Assembly: GCA_032207245.1 (NCBI GenBank)
Contig: CM063510.1
Coordinates: 160,348,347 to 160,412,346, forward strand
Direction: 5' to 3'
DNA: 64,000 nucleotides
DNA from: Pardosa pseudoannulata
Lineage: Eukaryota; Arthropoda; Arachnida; Araneae; Lycosidae
Shown here: one piece after another, positions 36,041 through 48,019 of the stretch
Layout of the letters: the number at the start of each line of letters is the position of its first letter
Position numbering within the stretch: position 1 is the first letter of the stretch
The notes under the pieces: generated by a model
Databases searched by the model: none
Told to the model about the DNA's origin: nothing
The model's input: the letters and a program-made list of their open reading frames with translations, nothing else
Made by a program: the position numbers and the translations under genes

Positions 36041-39000
36041 TAAATATTTTCTAATTTTGCTTTTAATGATTTTAGCTTACGGCCTGTTGTTGTCTTTTTC
36101 TTGCGGGCAAAGTGGAAGAGACACCTAAAAAATGTAAAGATATTATTCGAACAGCAAAAACCTTTCTAGCTGAAAAGCAATTTGCACAATTTGGAGATGA
36201 GCCTAAGGTATATTATTATGGCACTTGCTTTTAAATTTTTAGCTAGTATTTCATTATTTATTTATGTATTAAGTGAAAGTGATTATCTTCTCTATGGGTA
36301 AGTTCAAGTTTGTTTTTCCTGACTTGTGTCTTAAAAATATTACAATGGAATTTGTTGTAACCATAACATACCTGCCAACTTGTATGCTTGCATGTGAAAA
36401 CCATTCAGTTTTGAGTAAATTTCAGAAAAAAAAATAGATAAATTGAAAGAATTTTTTGTTTTCTGCAATGAAGAGAAATTGAATGCATAAGAGCATTCTC
36501 TGTTTGCAATACAGGAGAAAATTCTGTCTTTTTTGGTGGGCACTTCAGCCTGTAACAGGCCAAAGCCATCCTAATGTTTTTCATTTTGACCTGACCAACA
36601 CCATGGGTTTTCAATTTGTTAGACCAATTGTTTTCAAGACCGTCTCGACTGCATCCAACCTAGTTGGTGAATGACTCTTTTTCTTCTGATTTAGAGTGGT
36701 TTTATGCAGGGTTTTCGTCTTTAGATCAATAAAGGTATCCTATTCATCAGATGTGATTAGCTTTAATAACATTAACTATGTCTAGTTTATATTTTTGATA
36801 TAACTCATTATTATATAGAGTACACTATTGTTTTCATAAACTGCTCCAAAGATTTTCCTGAGTATTTTACAAAAGTCATCAATTTGTTCTTTATTACGGG
36901 ACCACAAGTCACAACCATATAAGATCACAGTCCATAGAAGTGTTTTGTAAATGTTTATTTGTTTTATACTGCAGATATGTGCTTTTTAATTGGCTTTTTA
37001 ATCCAAAGTAGTACTTTGACATTGCTAGTTGGCTATCAATTTAGTATTTATGTCATTTTTGCAGGTTATAATATTTGTAAGATATTTCAATTAACCCTCT
37101 GACTGCTCAACTTGTAAACCGAGATCTCTTTAAAAATTGCATATATTTTTGTTGCATAGTTTAAGTATGTATATAAGCATACTATCTTTAATTCTATTAT
37201 CTAATATAACTATAGTTCTAGTCATATAATTATATTTATTACCTAATTAAATGTCTAATACTGTATATAATTTATTCCACTGGTTAAACGGTGAAAAGGC
37301 AAAATGAGCTTCTTAAAAAAGGACAAAAAACACATGTCTGCGAAAATCGCGGGATGAGCAAATTTTGATACTTTTGAATTGCTTGTGGAAATCGCGGGAT
37401 GAACAGTTAGAGGGTTAATCAGTACCTTCAATTTTGTAACTATTTACATTGAGTGGTGATGCCTAAGTGTAAGTCTATTATTTGTTAACATTTATTTAGT
37501 TTTGTCAGCATTGATGGTTAGTCCCATTTCTTTAGTTGCCACTCCAGGGGTGGAAAATCCCTCTATCATAGATTTAGATCTTTCTATAACATTGAAATTA
37601 TCTATGCTATAATTTCAATTATGTACCTAACATTAAGACTAAAATTTTCTGAAGAATTTTTCTTTTTAAATTTAAATTTTTAGGAGGAAGTAATGACTCT
37701 GGAAAGAATTCTTCTTCAAACTATAAAGTTTGACTTGCAGGTTGATCATCCATATGGTCATCTTTTGAAGTATGCCAAATCACTGAAAGGTAATTTTATT
37801 ATAACATAGATCTTTTATACTATAAAACATATGCAACTTTATTTCATATAAATAAATTGCCTTCTGGGAGAAATCAACAGTATTTTTTATTTATTTAGGT
37901 TTGTTGAAGTCCTTAAAATATCAAGTAGTAACAAAGTTGCGCATATTTTTAGTATGTTTATGAACTTTTATTGAATTTTAATTAAAAGTAATAAAGCTTT
38001 TAATTACATTAAAAATGTAAATATAAACAATAGAATATGTTTATCAGTGGAGTGTATCTTTTTCATTAGTTTAGAAATTGCTTATTTCTCCTTCCTTAAA
38101 AAAAGTTCTACTTTTACCTTTAGATGCTATTTTACACACATACAGACACATATGTATTGAATATGCATCATAACTCATAAAAAGCATAAATAAATATATT
38201 TATATATAGCTTCATTATGAAATTTCTGAAATGAATTTAAAGACAAAAATCTGATTAAATTAACTTTCCATGTGATTTTTTTTCTCCCCTAAAATCTAAA
38301 TTTAGTGTGTATTAATATTTTAAATAAAATTCTATTAACTTTTAATGTATATTAAAATATTTATATTAAAATGTATACTAAAATTATAATTTGATAAATT
38401 CTTTTATATTTTCACAAAATATTTATTCATTTTAAAACAAAATACTAATGTTTTATGTAGTAATTTGGAAATTTAAACATTTATTATTGATATTTGAATA
38501 ATTTAAATTTGGTAGTCTGTTGTTTCAGCTTGTTTAGGAATTTCCCCCTTTTATTTTAAAAAATTACATGAACATATTTTTATTACTCCCTTAAATACTT
38601 CTCTTAAACTTTTTTTTTTTTTTTTTACCAAACTAACAAATTTAATTATAATTGTATTCCAAAATAAATAATAATTTTATTTTGGTCAGCAATTTCAAGC
38701 CTTCAACTAGCTTTCATCCCTGATTATATATATACTTCTAAGATTAGTGATTTACCATAAAAATTTATATAACATATTCTTTTTTTCTTTTGCTGTAGGT
38801 GACAAAGCTAAACTGCATAACATGGTACAGATGGCATGGACATTTATAAATGACAGGTAAATATGTTATATAAAATTATAAATTCATTTATTAGTTTTGT
38901 AGTTTTTAGATGTTCAGATCATAGACAAGATTATAGATCCCCCAAATCCCAATTTTCTTGTGAAATCAAAAGTAAATGATGTCGGAAATATTAACATAAA

Positions 39001-42000
39001 CATTTCCTGAAGTTTCATCAAGTGTTATGGTTCATTAAACTGAAAAAGTATTTTTATTAAAGAAAAAAAAATGTTTGAAGTTTGTGTTCTTAAAATTTTT
39101 AGGAGGTGTTAATCTTTAAGCTAAATTATTATTTTATTTTATTTTTTTGTTTCATGCAGATAACATGCTTTAATAATATTCAATTAGTATACTTATCCTA
39201 TAACTGCCAACTTTTTTTGGATTATCTGTAAAATTTACATTTTTTGGCTAAATTTTATGGATTTTTTTAGATTGTGAATTTTTACAGTTTTTGGTACCAT
39301 GGAAATAAAAAAATTTCAAAAAAGAACAATGAATTTTTGCCTCTAAAAATTGAAAAACCTTTTAAATTTTAGCAGAAATTTATATAACTGATGAAAAGAT
39401 GAATAAATATCCTGTGGCATAATTATACATTTGATATGGCTCTAGCAACCACAAAATATGGCATTGCCTGGATATTTTATCTTGATAGTATATTTATGCC
39501 AGTAGTTAATTGTGAATAATTTTTAAAATTGAAGAAATATACAAATGAAACTCTTATTTATGAAAATTCTAGAAAGTATGATCAAAATTAGTATGGGTGA
39601 TAATTTTAATTATCTCTCTCGACTCTTATCTTATAGGTATTTAGTAATAAATAAATCTAGAAATTAATTTTGTGCTTTCTAAGTTCAAATTTAATTGAAA
39701 AATAATGTTTTATGTGATGAATTCATAAAGATTTTATGGATTACAGTTGTCTGGGATAAGAAAAACAATTAATTTTTTTAAATTGTAATTACTTGTGTGA
39801 CTAAATGTCAACAGACTAAGCAACCAATATTTCAATTGAAAAGTTTTATTGATGTCAATTTTAAAAAGTTGGCAGGTATTTTATTCTACAAATTATTAAA
39901 AGCTGGTGTTTTCAGAAAATTTTTATTATTGTTTTAAAGGGAATTTTTACAGCATTATACAAATATAGACAGTAGAATCTCTATAATTCGAGTTTAGATT
40001 GTTCAAGTTTCCCTTAAATCCAAGTTAATTTTTACCTTCCAAAGAAAAATAAATAAATTTTCGAAAAAATGAGCAATACATGGAAAAATTACTGCATCTG
40101 ATTTTTATTGTTGTTTGACCAGTTTCATGTTCACTGTGCATGCCAAAGCTATTAGCAGAAATCCTCCCCAAAAATAGCAAGTGTTGTATTCTCCCCAGGG
40201 TGTGTGTATGGGTGGTGATCATGCTGTTTCAACTTGGAGAGAAAGTTGTTCATCAGATTTCACCCACTCTCTATTTTTCTGTACTTTAAACATTTAGGAT
40301 GTAATTAACTTATCTTCAGTTGATGTAATAATATTATGCAAGCACATTTTTTATTGAAATATACTTTGAAATTCTGAAATTATGTTTATATTTTATTAAA
40401 TTAATAATTTTTGATGATTCGAGTTTTCAATAATTCAAGCTAGATCCTGTCCTGTCCACTGTGAATTATCAAAACTACTGTACTTTTATTGAAATTAGAC
40501 TATTTATTATTTTTTTTTCTATGTTTCTTCCCTTTGATTTATTGACTGTTTTTTTCCAATTAATATATTTAAATTACACATGAATGTATAGCTGTATTTT
40601 TATGTATAATTCCTTGAAGTAATTTTAAAAAATAGCAAGGGCAATCTAATAAATGAGTCTTGAAATAAATTTGCAAAAAAGCATTCTGCTGAAAATTATT
40701 TCAAAGCTATAAGGCTGCCATGCAATAAATGTGAACTTAATTATATTCTATTAAATGCCATTTTCTAGGTGACAATTCTTTTAAAAATATTTTCTTTATT
40801 GCTGTTTTTTAAATTTTTAAAATTCTAAAAGTTTACTAAAACTCAAAATTTGTCAGTTTTATTTATATGGATATTTTTTGTAAAAGGATGCAAATGTCTC
40901 TCTGGTGAAATTTGTGCAAGCGATGCTGACAGTGTAATGGCATTAAGAGACATTTTTAAATTGCTATAATAAAAGTTGTAGTTAATAAGTAGCTTCTTTA
41001 ACTGAAATAATCCCCAAAGTGTATGGAAGTAGCAAATTATTTAGATTATAAATGGGGTATCTAGGATATTTAAATTATGTCAGAAAGCAAAGTTCAATAA
41101 ATTAAAATAATTTTAAACTGTTATTTTAGACTAGAGATGAAAATTGGTCAGTATTTTCAACTTTTAATCAGTAAAATCAGTATTTGTTGAAAAATTAGTT
41201 TTTTGCTCTTTTGTTTGAATATTTTAATTTGGATTTATTATTCTAAAATTAGTTATAATTAAAGGAAGGATTGTGAGCAAATGAAAAATTTAAAGCTAGT
41301 GACATTTTTTTAATGTGCATGTGTGTGTGGGGGGGATAGGCAATTTTCTTGTAAATATGCACTTTTGTAGTTTGATTTTTTGGTTTGATATATATCCACA
41401 AATTGAACGTTTTCCTTATGTTGCTATTTATTAAATTTTGGCTTTTAGTAAGTTGCTATGTAATATCTTAACATTCCTGTAATAATATACAAGGCTATCA
41501 TTACATGCTTATGCAATTTTTATTATACAATTTTGGTGTAATATCACTGCTTATAATATTTAATAAATATTGAGCTTTGCCTAGAGGCCTAAATTTATGT
41601 TTTGATCTACTTACGTTCGGAATTTAAAGTGAAGACTTTTCACTTCTCTAGGTACTCCGTTAAACCCAATTACCTTGACCTTGAAATATTGAGCTTCTAT
41701 CTAAGTGTGGGATCTATTTGAAATGCCTTCCACTCTTTCAAATATATTTTATTACTATCAGTCTTGATCATACCACATCTTATTATTGACTTATTGATCA
41801 AATTGGTTCCAAAGTAAACTTACAACTTGCATTATTGCAGAATAACAAAAAAGGTTGTAGTTGTATGGAAATAAACTCTTATTGGTCATTTTTTAAAATA
41901 AAAAGAGTCAGTACTTTTAACAATATGTCACTAATTTTCTAATTTTGGTCAGCAAAATTGGTATTTTCAAGTCCTGATTATCTTTATGTTTGTATTGGAT

Positions 42001-42955
42001 AAGTTTATACGAAAACTTGCTGTCATATTAGGCACTAGAAAATTATGTCATTGTGCAAAACCTTAAATATTAGAAAATTCTAAAAAACTGAAATTTATCC
42101 AGAATGAAGATAAAAGAAAATATTTCCACACCTTTTCTTTAGGTTTTGTATATTATAGAAGAATTTCTTCACTGCCTAGGTGACATATATTGACAATTTT
42201 CAAGCTTAAAATTAAAATTATTAACTTTACTAAAGTATATATTTTTAATTAAATAAATGTTTACTATTTCACTATTGTTTTTATTGTGTCAGTTTCCCTT
42301 TTTCATTCTTGTCTTTACTTTAATCCTTTCGTGGGCCATGTATTTCTCACTCCATGTTTCCAAACTTTCAAAATAGAGCTACTAATTTTATTCAATAGAT
42401 CAAACAATTGATGACAGCCCAAAAACGAAGCAGGAATCAGTCTTCCCGCCGTTTCAATAACAAGACTAATATATTTTAATGGGTTTTGCACTTTCCACAG
42501 GTGTATTTTGTAAGATCGTGTTGGTGGGAAGTAATCTTCCCACGGCCCACGAAAGGGTTAATCTTCACTGAAAAATAAGGCTAGTTTCTTCAATGGAAAA
42601 ATATCTTATAGGTGTAGTTATATGTACACAGACGAAATAAGTTGTTATTAATATTTTTTTGTGTTTTTAACCTATAAAAATTTTAAGTAAGAATTTAGTT
42701 ATATTGTGCAAAATCTTTTTATTCTTATCATTATCTTGGAAGAAAACTCACAACTAGAAGGAAAGAAAAATGAAGGTTGCAAGAAAATGCCTTTCAATTA
42801 TTAATTTTAAACTCTTAAAAATTTTCTAATTTTTTTTTTCTAATCACTAGAGTTATTTATCACAATATATTTAAAGTACATAACTGAGATTTGCTATAAA
42901 TTTCTTTCCTTTCTAGTTCTGATATAACTCAAAATATAATTTTTGAGCTATAAGG

Positions 42956-42988
<33 letters not shown>

Positions 42989-45900
42989 TATTAGTGATGA
43001 CAATTAATCAAGTGATTTAGAAAAAGTAATAATAAATATGTTTTTAGTTTGTGCACAACTCTGTGTTTGCAATGGGAGCCTGAGGTCATTGCTATTGCTC
43101 TGATGTATTTGGCTGGAAAACTGAGCAAATTTGAAGTTGTGGATTGGAATGGTCGTACAGCCAAGCATAACCATTGGTGGGATATGTTTGTGGAAGGCAT
43201 GTCCATTGAACTTCTAGAAGGCAAGTATATCAATGAAAGAAAGTCATATCTTATTTTGAATGTAGCATCAGAATTTAAACATTTGGTATAACTGTTCTGA
43301 AAATGTGTTCATATATTATTATTTCAAAGCTTCAACATTCATTTATTTCTGATTTTATAAATCTTCAGTTTTATTATTTCTTATTCCAACCACTAAAAAT
43401 ATTTTATAATTTAGTTGAGAAATACAGATTTTTGATTATATTTAGATTTATAAAGTGTTTCAATTTCTAAAATATTTTTATTTTCACGATTAAAATATTC
43501 TTTTATCGGATTAATATTATCTTAATTTTATGAATGAAAACTGTTACATCTCAGTGAAGCTTTGTGAAAATGTTTTTCAATTTTAATTTTCATCTGATAA
43601 AATAAAAAAATTACTGATTTTATTATTTCTTATTCCAACCACTAAAAATATTTTATAACTGAGTTGAGAAATACAGATTTTTGATTATGATTTATATTTA
43701 GTTTTTTGAAGTGTTTCAATTTCTAAAATATTTTTATTTTCATGATTAAAATGCTCTTTTATCTTTATTAATATTATCTTAATTCTATGAATGAAAACTG
43801 TTACATCTCAGTGAAACTTTGTGAAAATGTTTTTCAATTTTAATTTTCATCTGATAAAATAAAAAAAATTATAGATTTTTATGTTTTAGTAACAAGAAAC
43901 TTTTACTGTAATATATTTATAAGACATATTGAGATTTGCAATTTTCTTAACCCCAATACAATTTTGAAAAAAGTACAATTTGGTTGTGACTGTTTTTTCA
44001 TATATCATTATTTTGATCACTGAGTTTTAAAATTAAAAAAAAAAGAAAACTTTTTTCATTAAGATAAAGTAAAAAAAAAAAAAAAAAAAAAATCCTAAAC
44101 TCTTTTTAAAAAAAAAACTTGAGAAAATAAACATATAGCCAAGAAACAAACTGAATCTTGATCTTTAAAACAATTTATGTGTTAAGGAAAAATGTACTGT
44201 TCATAAAACAAATGCTGTCTACCACATTAATTGTTTAAAATTTTCTCTTCCACCACAAAACTTTTCAGTATAAATTGAATAATAAAAAGCAGGTTCAATC
44301 TAAAGGAGGTTCTGTACCTAATTCTTTTAAGATAGGAAAAAAAATAAAGTCAAATTTGTATGCTTGTCACTTTTTTATTAATTTTTAAAAGAATCATGTT
44401 ACTAAAAGCTTACTAAAAATTTGAAGTACTGGGAATAATTGAATTTATCCAATTAAACGAAGGAAATGTAAGTAATCAGTTTACAAAGATTAGGACATCA
44501 CATGTAAACAATTTCCAAGTGATTAGTCTGCTGTAGTTCCTAGGATGATTTGATTAGAGCAAGCATTCTCCGATACATAAAAAAAGGAAATTAGTATTTG
44601 TTTAGTAGTATTTTTGTGGTTTAGTACATTATTTAAAAGTTAAATTTGCAGAGCTTCACACATCTAAAACACATAAAAATTTGATTCTTATTAGGTTACC
44701 TTGAATGAATTAAATTAATATTTTAATGAACATTTTAAGCATATATTATAAAAATATCTATTATCTTTGTAGTTATTTTATATTTGCATTTTAATTTTAG
44801 CATATTTATATTTTTTGTTGATATTTTGATAATTAAATTTATTATTGGACATTTTGGGAATATCTAAATATTTGCATTTTGCTTTAATTACTATTGAGTA
44901 TTATTTAGTCTTTGAAGTAAAAATGCACACAGAAAAATGATATTATTTTCAGTAATTAGTTTTTTGTTATTTTTTGAAAAAAATTCAGCATACTGATATT
45001 TAAAATTTTAATTACTTCATTAGTGGTAACTGAAAAAGTCAGAAAAATTTTTAGACCCAATTCCTTATCACCTAATAAAACTTTATGCAATTTTACTTTG
45101 TTTTGTCATGTAAGAAAATAAGAACTTATTTTGATGAGTGACTGCATGAAGACTAAATAAGTGTTCATTAAAAAGTACTTAAAAATTTCTTTAGATATCT
45201 GTCACCAAGTCTTAGATCTGTATTCAATGCCATTGCCTGGAACTCCTCAAGATTCACCACCAGCTACCCCACCCACTAAGTCTACTAGAAAAACATCACA
45301 ACCTGTAAGTAAATTATTCTTTTACCTTTTTACATGCCACTATTTTACTATGGAAACATACAATTTAAAATTAAAAACAAAGTTTCACTAAAACTGCATC
45401 ATAAAATATTTTAATCATGAACAGAGATATATTTGACTTTTTGTATAATAGCTATGCTCCAGAAATAAATTCTGTATCATGCAGAAATATATAAACTACT
45501 TTTTGTCACTCATAACATTACTTAAAAATTCTGAGACTGTAGAAAATAAGATTTATTTAAACAATATATACCAATATAAGCTCTCACTTTTGTATTGAAA
45601 AATTAAGTATGGTAATATAGCAAAATTTTTTGAAAAGAAATTTCAATGTTCTCTACCAATAGCATTCCAAAGTTTCCATATGAGAACATGCCATTTCTCT
45701 CTCTTTCTTTTATTAATTTTTTTTGCTATATAGTTTTAATAATTGCAGCTAAATATAATTTTTAATGAATAAATATTGCTTGTATTTAATCATTCTGGTA
45801 TATTAAAGGTTTATAAAGGTTATCTGGTATATTAAAGAAATTATTTTTGCTAACATTGTTCATATTTCCAATTTAGTAATAATATTAAAATTGTATTAAG

Positions 45901-48019
45901 AACATTCTTGTATATTCGAACTTTCCTAAATTTGTAAAGCTGCATTTGAATAGCATATCCCTGCTTAATTAAATTTCATTGAAAAATGTTTAAATTACTT
46001 TTACATTTTTCAGTGAGATCTTTATATGCAGGGAGTTAGTAATATGAAACATTTAATTTTTTTTCTTAATATTAAATTGCTTAGATATATATGCTTTAAC
46101 TTGTTACTTCTAATTGAGACAAAGAATAATTTTGCAACTCAAAAAGTTAAAAACTGTTTGAAATTTGTCTTTGTGCTCTCATCTGTATTTGTCAAATCAT
46201 GGCTGAATGATAGAGCTCTGCTCTTTGGTTCCAAAGTTTTCAACTAAATATGAAATATCCTCAATGATTTTGGATCACCCTGTATATAAGCAGGAATGAT
46301 TCTGACTATAAATAAGTTAATAGAGTTAAAATTTTGAACTGAAACTCATTGTTTGTAGGGAATGTGTGTAAAAATACATCATAGTATTTTCTTTTTATTT
46401 TGTATAGAAAAAATGAATGGATAATCAGTAAGGTTGCTTAAATATGTAATATATTGATAATTCAAGCACTGGAATAATTCGTCTGAAAGATTATGTAAAA
46501 TCAACTATAAACTTGGGATAAATATGATTGTCTTTGAACAAATCACATATAATGTTGGTATGTTCACACTATTTCAGTTCATAAATTTTTCTGGAACTCA
46601 AAAGGATTTATACCAAATCAGAGTTGGTTCAAGAAAGTGGGATAATTGGTTCTATTAACAGCATGTAAAAAATATTTTTTATATTTTGCTGTATGGAGTA
46701 CTTAATTTTATCATCATTTAAAAGTATTTATGGTTAAATTCTTTTATTTTCATTTTACTTTTCTTTAATATGCAATTTCTAATAAGTGTATCTTTCTTTT
46801 TTATCAATTTTAGCCTTCACCAGTGGAAACAGCTGCTTCACCAGGTCCAGTAAAACCCAAAGATCCTCCTGTTGGACAACCAATACCGAGGTTAGAACCT
46901 GGTGAACTGAAACGTAAAACTTCTCAAACAGATACTATTAAAGAGTCAATCCCTGAAGCTGCTAAAATTCCACGTGTTACTGAAGGCAAAGCAATTCCTA
47001 CTATATCTAGCCATTCATCACCTAAAGCAGCACCTAGCAGTATAGGTTCTGACACTCAGCCTTCTTCACCAACAACACCTGTACAACAGGACACTGTCAA
47101 AAACATTAAAGATGTTCAACGAGTGACTTCTGATCCAATTTATAAATCTGGTTTGACATCTTCGAATCCTCCAACTTTTTCACAGAATCCACCCTTTTCT
47201 CATACTGAAAATAATCCACCTAAACCTGTACCACAGGTTGCTGTAACATCATTTTCTGTTTCTGTACCACCACCTTCAGCAGCATATACTCAACCTACAC
47301 CTCCATTCTTTGAAAACCAACCTTTTCCAAACATACAGCAGCCACCACCTCAGATATTTTCACAGCGTCCTCCTGTGCCATTTCAACATCCTCCTCCATT
47401 AACACCATCAGGACAACCTCCACCACCTCCTCCGGGGTTACATGCTCCCCCTCCTCCTCCTCCTCATCAGTATCCTCCAAGCCTTCCTCCTTCAGGTGTT
47501 CCCCCATTCAATTCTCAGTTTCCTCCTCCTAGGCATCAACCTCCTCCAAGCTTAATAGCTAATCCTCCGACACCTGTCCCAGGTATAACCCATCCTCCTC
47601 CTTCCCATCCGCAGGGTCCTCCAGTCCCAGGTATGATGCCACCACCAGGTGTTCATCCTGTACATCACCTGCTTCCAGAAAATATTTACAGACCTACTTC
47701 ATCTGATATGTATCCTCCTGATCAGAGAGGTCGACATCCAAAGGATAGGCAAGACTTTGTCCCAAGACCTCGTTTTGATGGAAGTTTCCGGGGACGCAGG
47801 GATTCTGATTATGATGCACTTTTCCCACACAGACCACCTCCTCCCAGCAAATTTAATCAAGAATTTGATCGTTCAAATCGTCGTTTTCCATTAGACCATC
47901 AGCAGCATCGGAAGATTGAACGTCCACCTCCTCCATCTGTAGTAAACAATCCTCAGCAACATCAACAACAAGGAGGACCAACAGGAATACCACCTGTAAG
48001 AATAACAGGGAGGTACTGA
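33177..48019 (+). CDS. CCNK: Cyclin K, eight coding exons
   Basis: Cyclin K pairs with CDK12/CDK13 to phosphorylate the RNA polymerase II tail in the nucleus. Exons: 33177-33325 (acceptor at 33170-33171, so a 5' UTR exon lies upstream), 35338-35419, 36076-36207, 37684-37789, 38799-38856, 43048-43220, 45195-45304 and 46814-48019. They join in frame to 671 residues. The cyclin boxes fill about residues 8-250: [96 protein letters not shown] and [11 protein letters not shown] all match cyclin K rather than cyclin T or L. The tail from about 270 is Pro-rich (PPPPPPG runs) with an Arg-rich RGRRDSDYD segment near 600. It is longer than human cyclin K (580). All introns are GT-AG except the sixth, which is GC-AG. 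A donor-like GTAAGA at 47996 leaves open an alternative last exon. Confidence 0.95.
33684..33890 (+). mobile_element. tRNA-derived SINE, family 2
   Basis: It contains a degenerate tRNA-like head (TAACCTAGTTGGTAAAAGC) and the body phrases CCCTCCAAGTTTGAA and CTGCTTGGCCCCTG shared with the inverted copy at 14880-15172. It lies in the first cyclin K intron. Confidence 0.6.
34106..34360 (+). mobile_element. SINE family 1, with an extra tRNA-like head
   Basis: The part from about 34210 (ACTAGAGTTTGCATGTTTGA) to 34352 matches family 1, including CAGCTGTTCAGAATTGGCTT and the GTAGATCATAGTGTTCC tail. About 100 bp upstream lies another A-box-like piece (GGTGGTCTAATGGTTATCAT), so two SINE heads may be joined. 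Confidence 0.6.
36007..36037. repeat. (TA)n microsatellite
   Basis: About 15 TA units, 40 bp before cyclin K exon 3. Confidence 0.9.
36540..37560 (-). pseudogene. Non-LTR retrotransposon fragment, reverse transcriptase C-terminal half
   Basis: On the minus strand, in several broken frames and in this order: [10 protein letters not shown] (near 37520), [19 protein letters not shown] (near 37000), [20 protein letters not shown] (near 36930), [20 protein letters not shown] (near 36870), [18 protein letters not shown] (near 36780) and [15 protein letters not shown] (near 36640). This is the expected order of motifs at the end of a LINE reverse transcriptase (GLxxNxxKTK; YKTLxRPVxxYGCExW; LRKIFGP; DIVxxIKxxRLRWxGH; WLDxVExDL). 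A piggyBac-type MITE is inserted in it. It lies in a cyclin K intron and is dead. Confidence 0.8.
37095..37414 (+). mobile_element. piggyBac-type MITE (320 bp) with TTAA duplication
   Basis: The ends are CCCTCTGACTGCTCAACTTG and GGGATGAACAGTTAGAGGG, with TTAA on both sides (37091-37094 and 37415-37418). Internally ATCGCGGGATGA occurs twice near the right end. It interrupts the LINE fragment at 36540-37560. Confidence 0.88.
39207..39882 (+). mobile_element. MITE family 3 (CCTGCCAA...TTGGCAGG ends), copy 1
   Basis: It runs from a degenerate AACTGCCAACTTTTTTTGG to AAAAAGTTGGCAGGTATTTT. It shares CAGTTTTTGGTACCATGGAA-like and GTTTTATTGATGTCAAT-like blocks with the copy at 63070-63768. It lies in the fifth cyclin K intron. 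Confidence 0.65.
39970..40480 (+). mobile_element. pogo/Tigger-like MITE
   Basis: The ends are CAGTAGAATCTCTATAATTC and GAATTATCAAAACTACTG; a TA follows the right end. Internally CAATAATTCAAGCTAGATCC resembles the subterminal part of such elements. It is related to the element at 15178-15603. Confidence 0.65.
41132..41986 (-). mobile_element. MITE family 2, copy 3 (inverted), with a nested 106-bp unit
   Basis: The ends TAGAGATGAAAATTGGTCAG and TTTTCAAGTCCTGATTATCT match the family 2 ends in inverse orientation. The internal blocks ACTTACAACTTGCATTATTG and TTGCTATGTAATATCTTAAC recur in the copies at 18707 and 61240. The 106-bp unit at 41578-41683 is inserted within it. Confidence 0.65.
41578..41683 (+). 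repeat. Dispersed 106-bp unit, copy 2, with perfect 13-bp target duplication
   Basis: The unit, TGCCTAGAGGCCTAAATTTA to AATTACCTTGACCTTG, is flanked on both sides by AAATATTGAGCTT (41565-41577 and 41684-41696). A duplication of this length points to target-primed retroposition. It has a small hairpin (AAGTGAA-5 nt-TTCACTT). No poly(A) tail is present. Confidence 0.85.
42324..42557 (+). mobile_element. piggyBac-type MITE (234 bp) with TTAA duplication
   Basis: The ends are TCCTTTCGTGGGCCATGT and CACGGCCCACGAAAGGG, 13-bp perfect inverted repeats (CCTTTCGTGGGCC), with TTAA at 42320-42323 and 42558-42561. It lies in the fifth cyclin K intron. Confidence 0.88.
43219..43226 (+). other. GC-AG intron donor in cyclin K
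   Basis: Exon 6 must end with one G of the Asp codon in LLEDICHQ; the sequence there is GAAG|GCAAGT. Apart from the C this fits U1 perfectly, as is usual for GC-AG introns. No GT in the right phase is present nearby. Confidence 0.85.
43367..43868. repeat. Tandem duplication, two units of about 249 bp
   Basis: Unit 1 (43367-43615) and unit 2 (43616-43868) both contain TTATTCCAACCACTAAAAAT, AACTGTTACATCTCAGTGAA and TTTTCATCTGATAAAATAAA. They differ by few substitutions. The duplication lies in the GC-AG intron of cyclin K, 150 bp after exon 6. Confidence 0.85.
46193..46245 (+). mobile_element. SINE family 1 head fragment
   Basis: AATCATGGCTGAATGATAGA and GCTCTGCTCTTTGGTTCCA match the A-box side of family 1; the remainder is missing. 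Confidence 0.5.

Noticed and set aside
47295..47507. Minus-strand Glu/Val-rich frame opposite cyclin K
   Set aside because: It is the antisense shadow of the Pro-rich codons of cyclin K exon 8.
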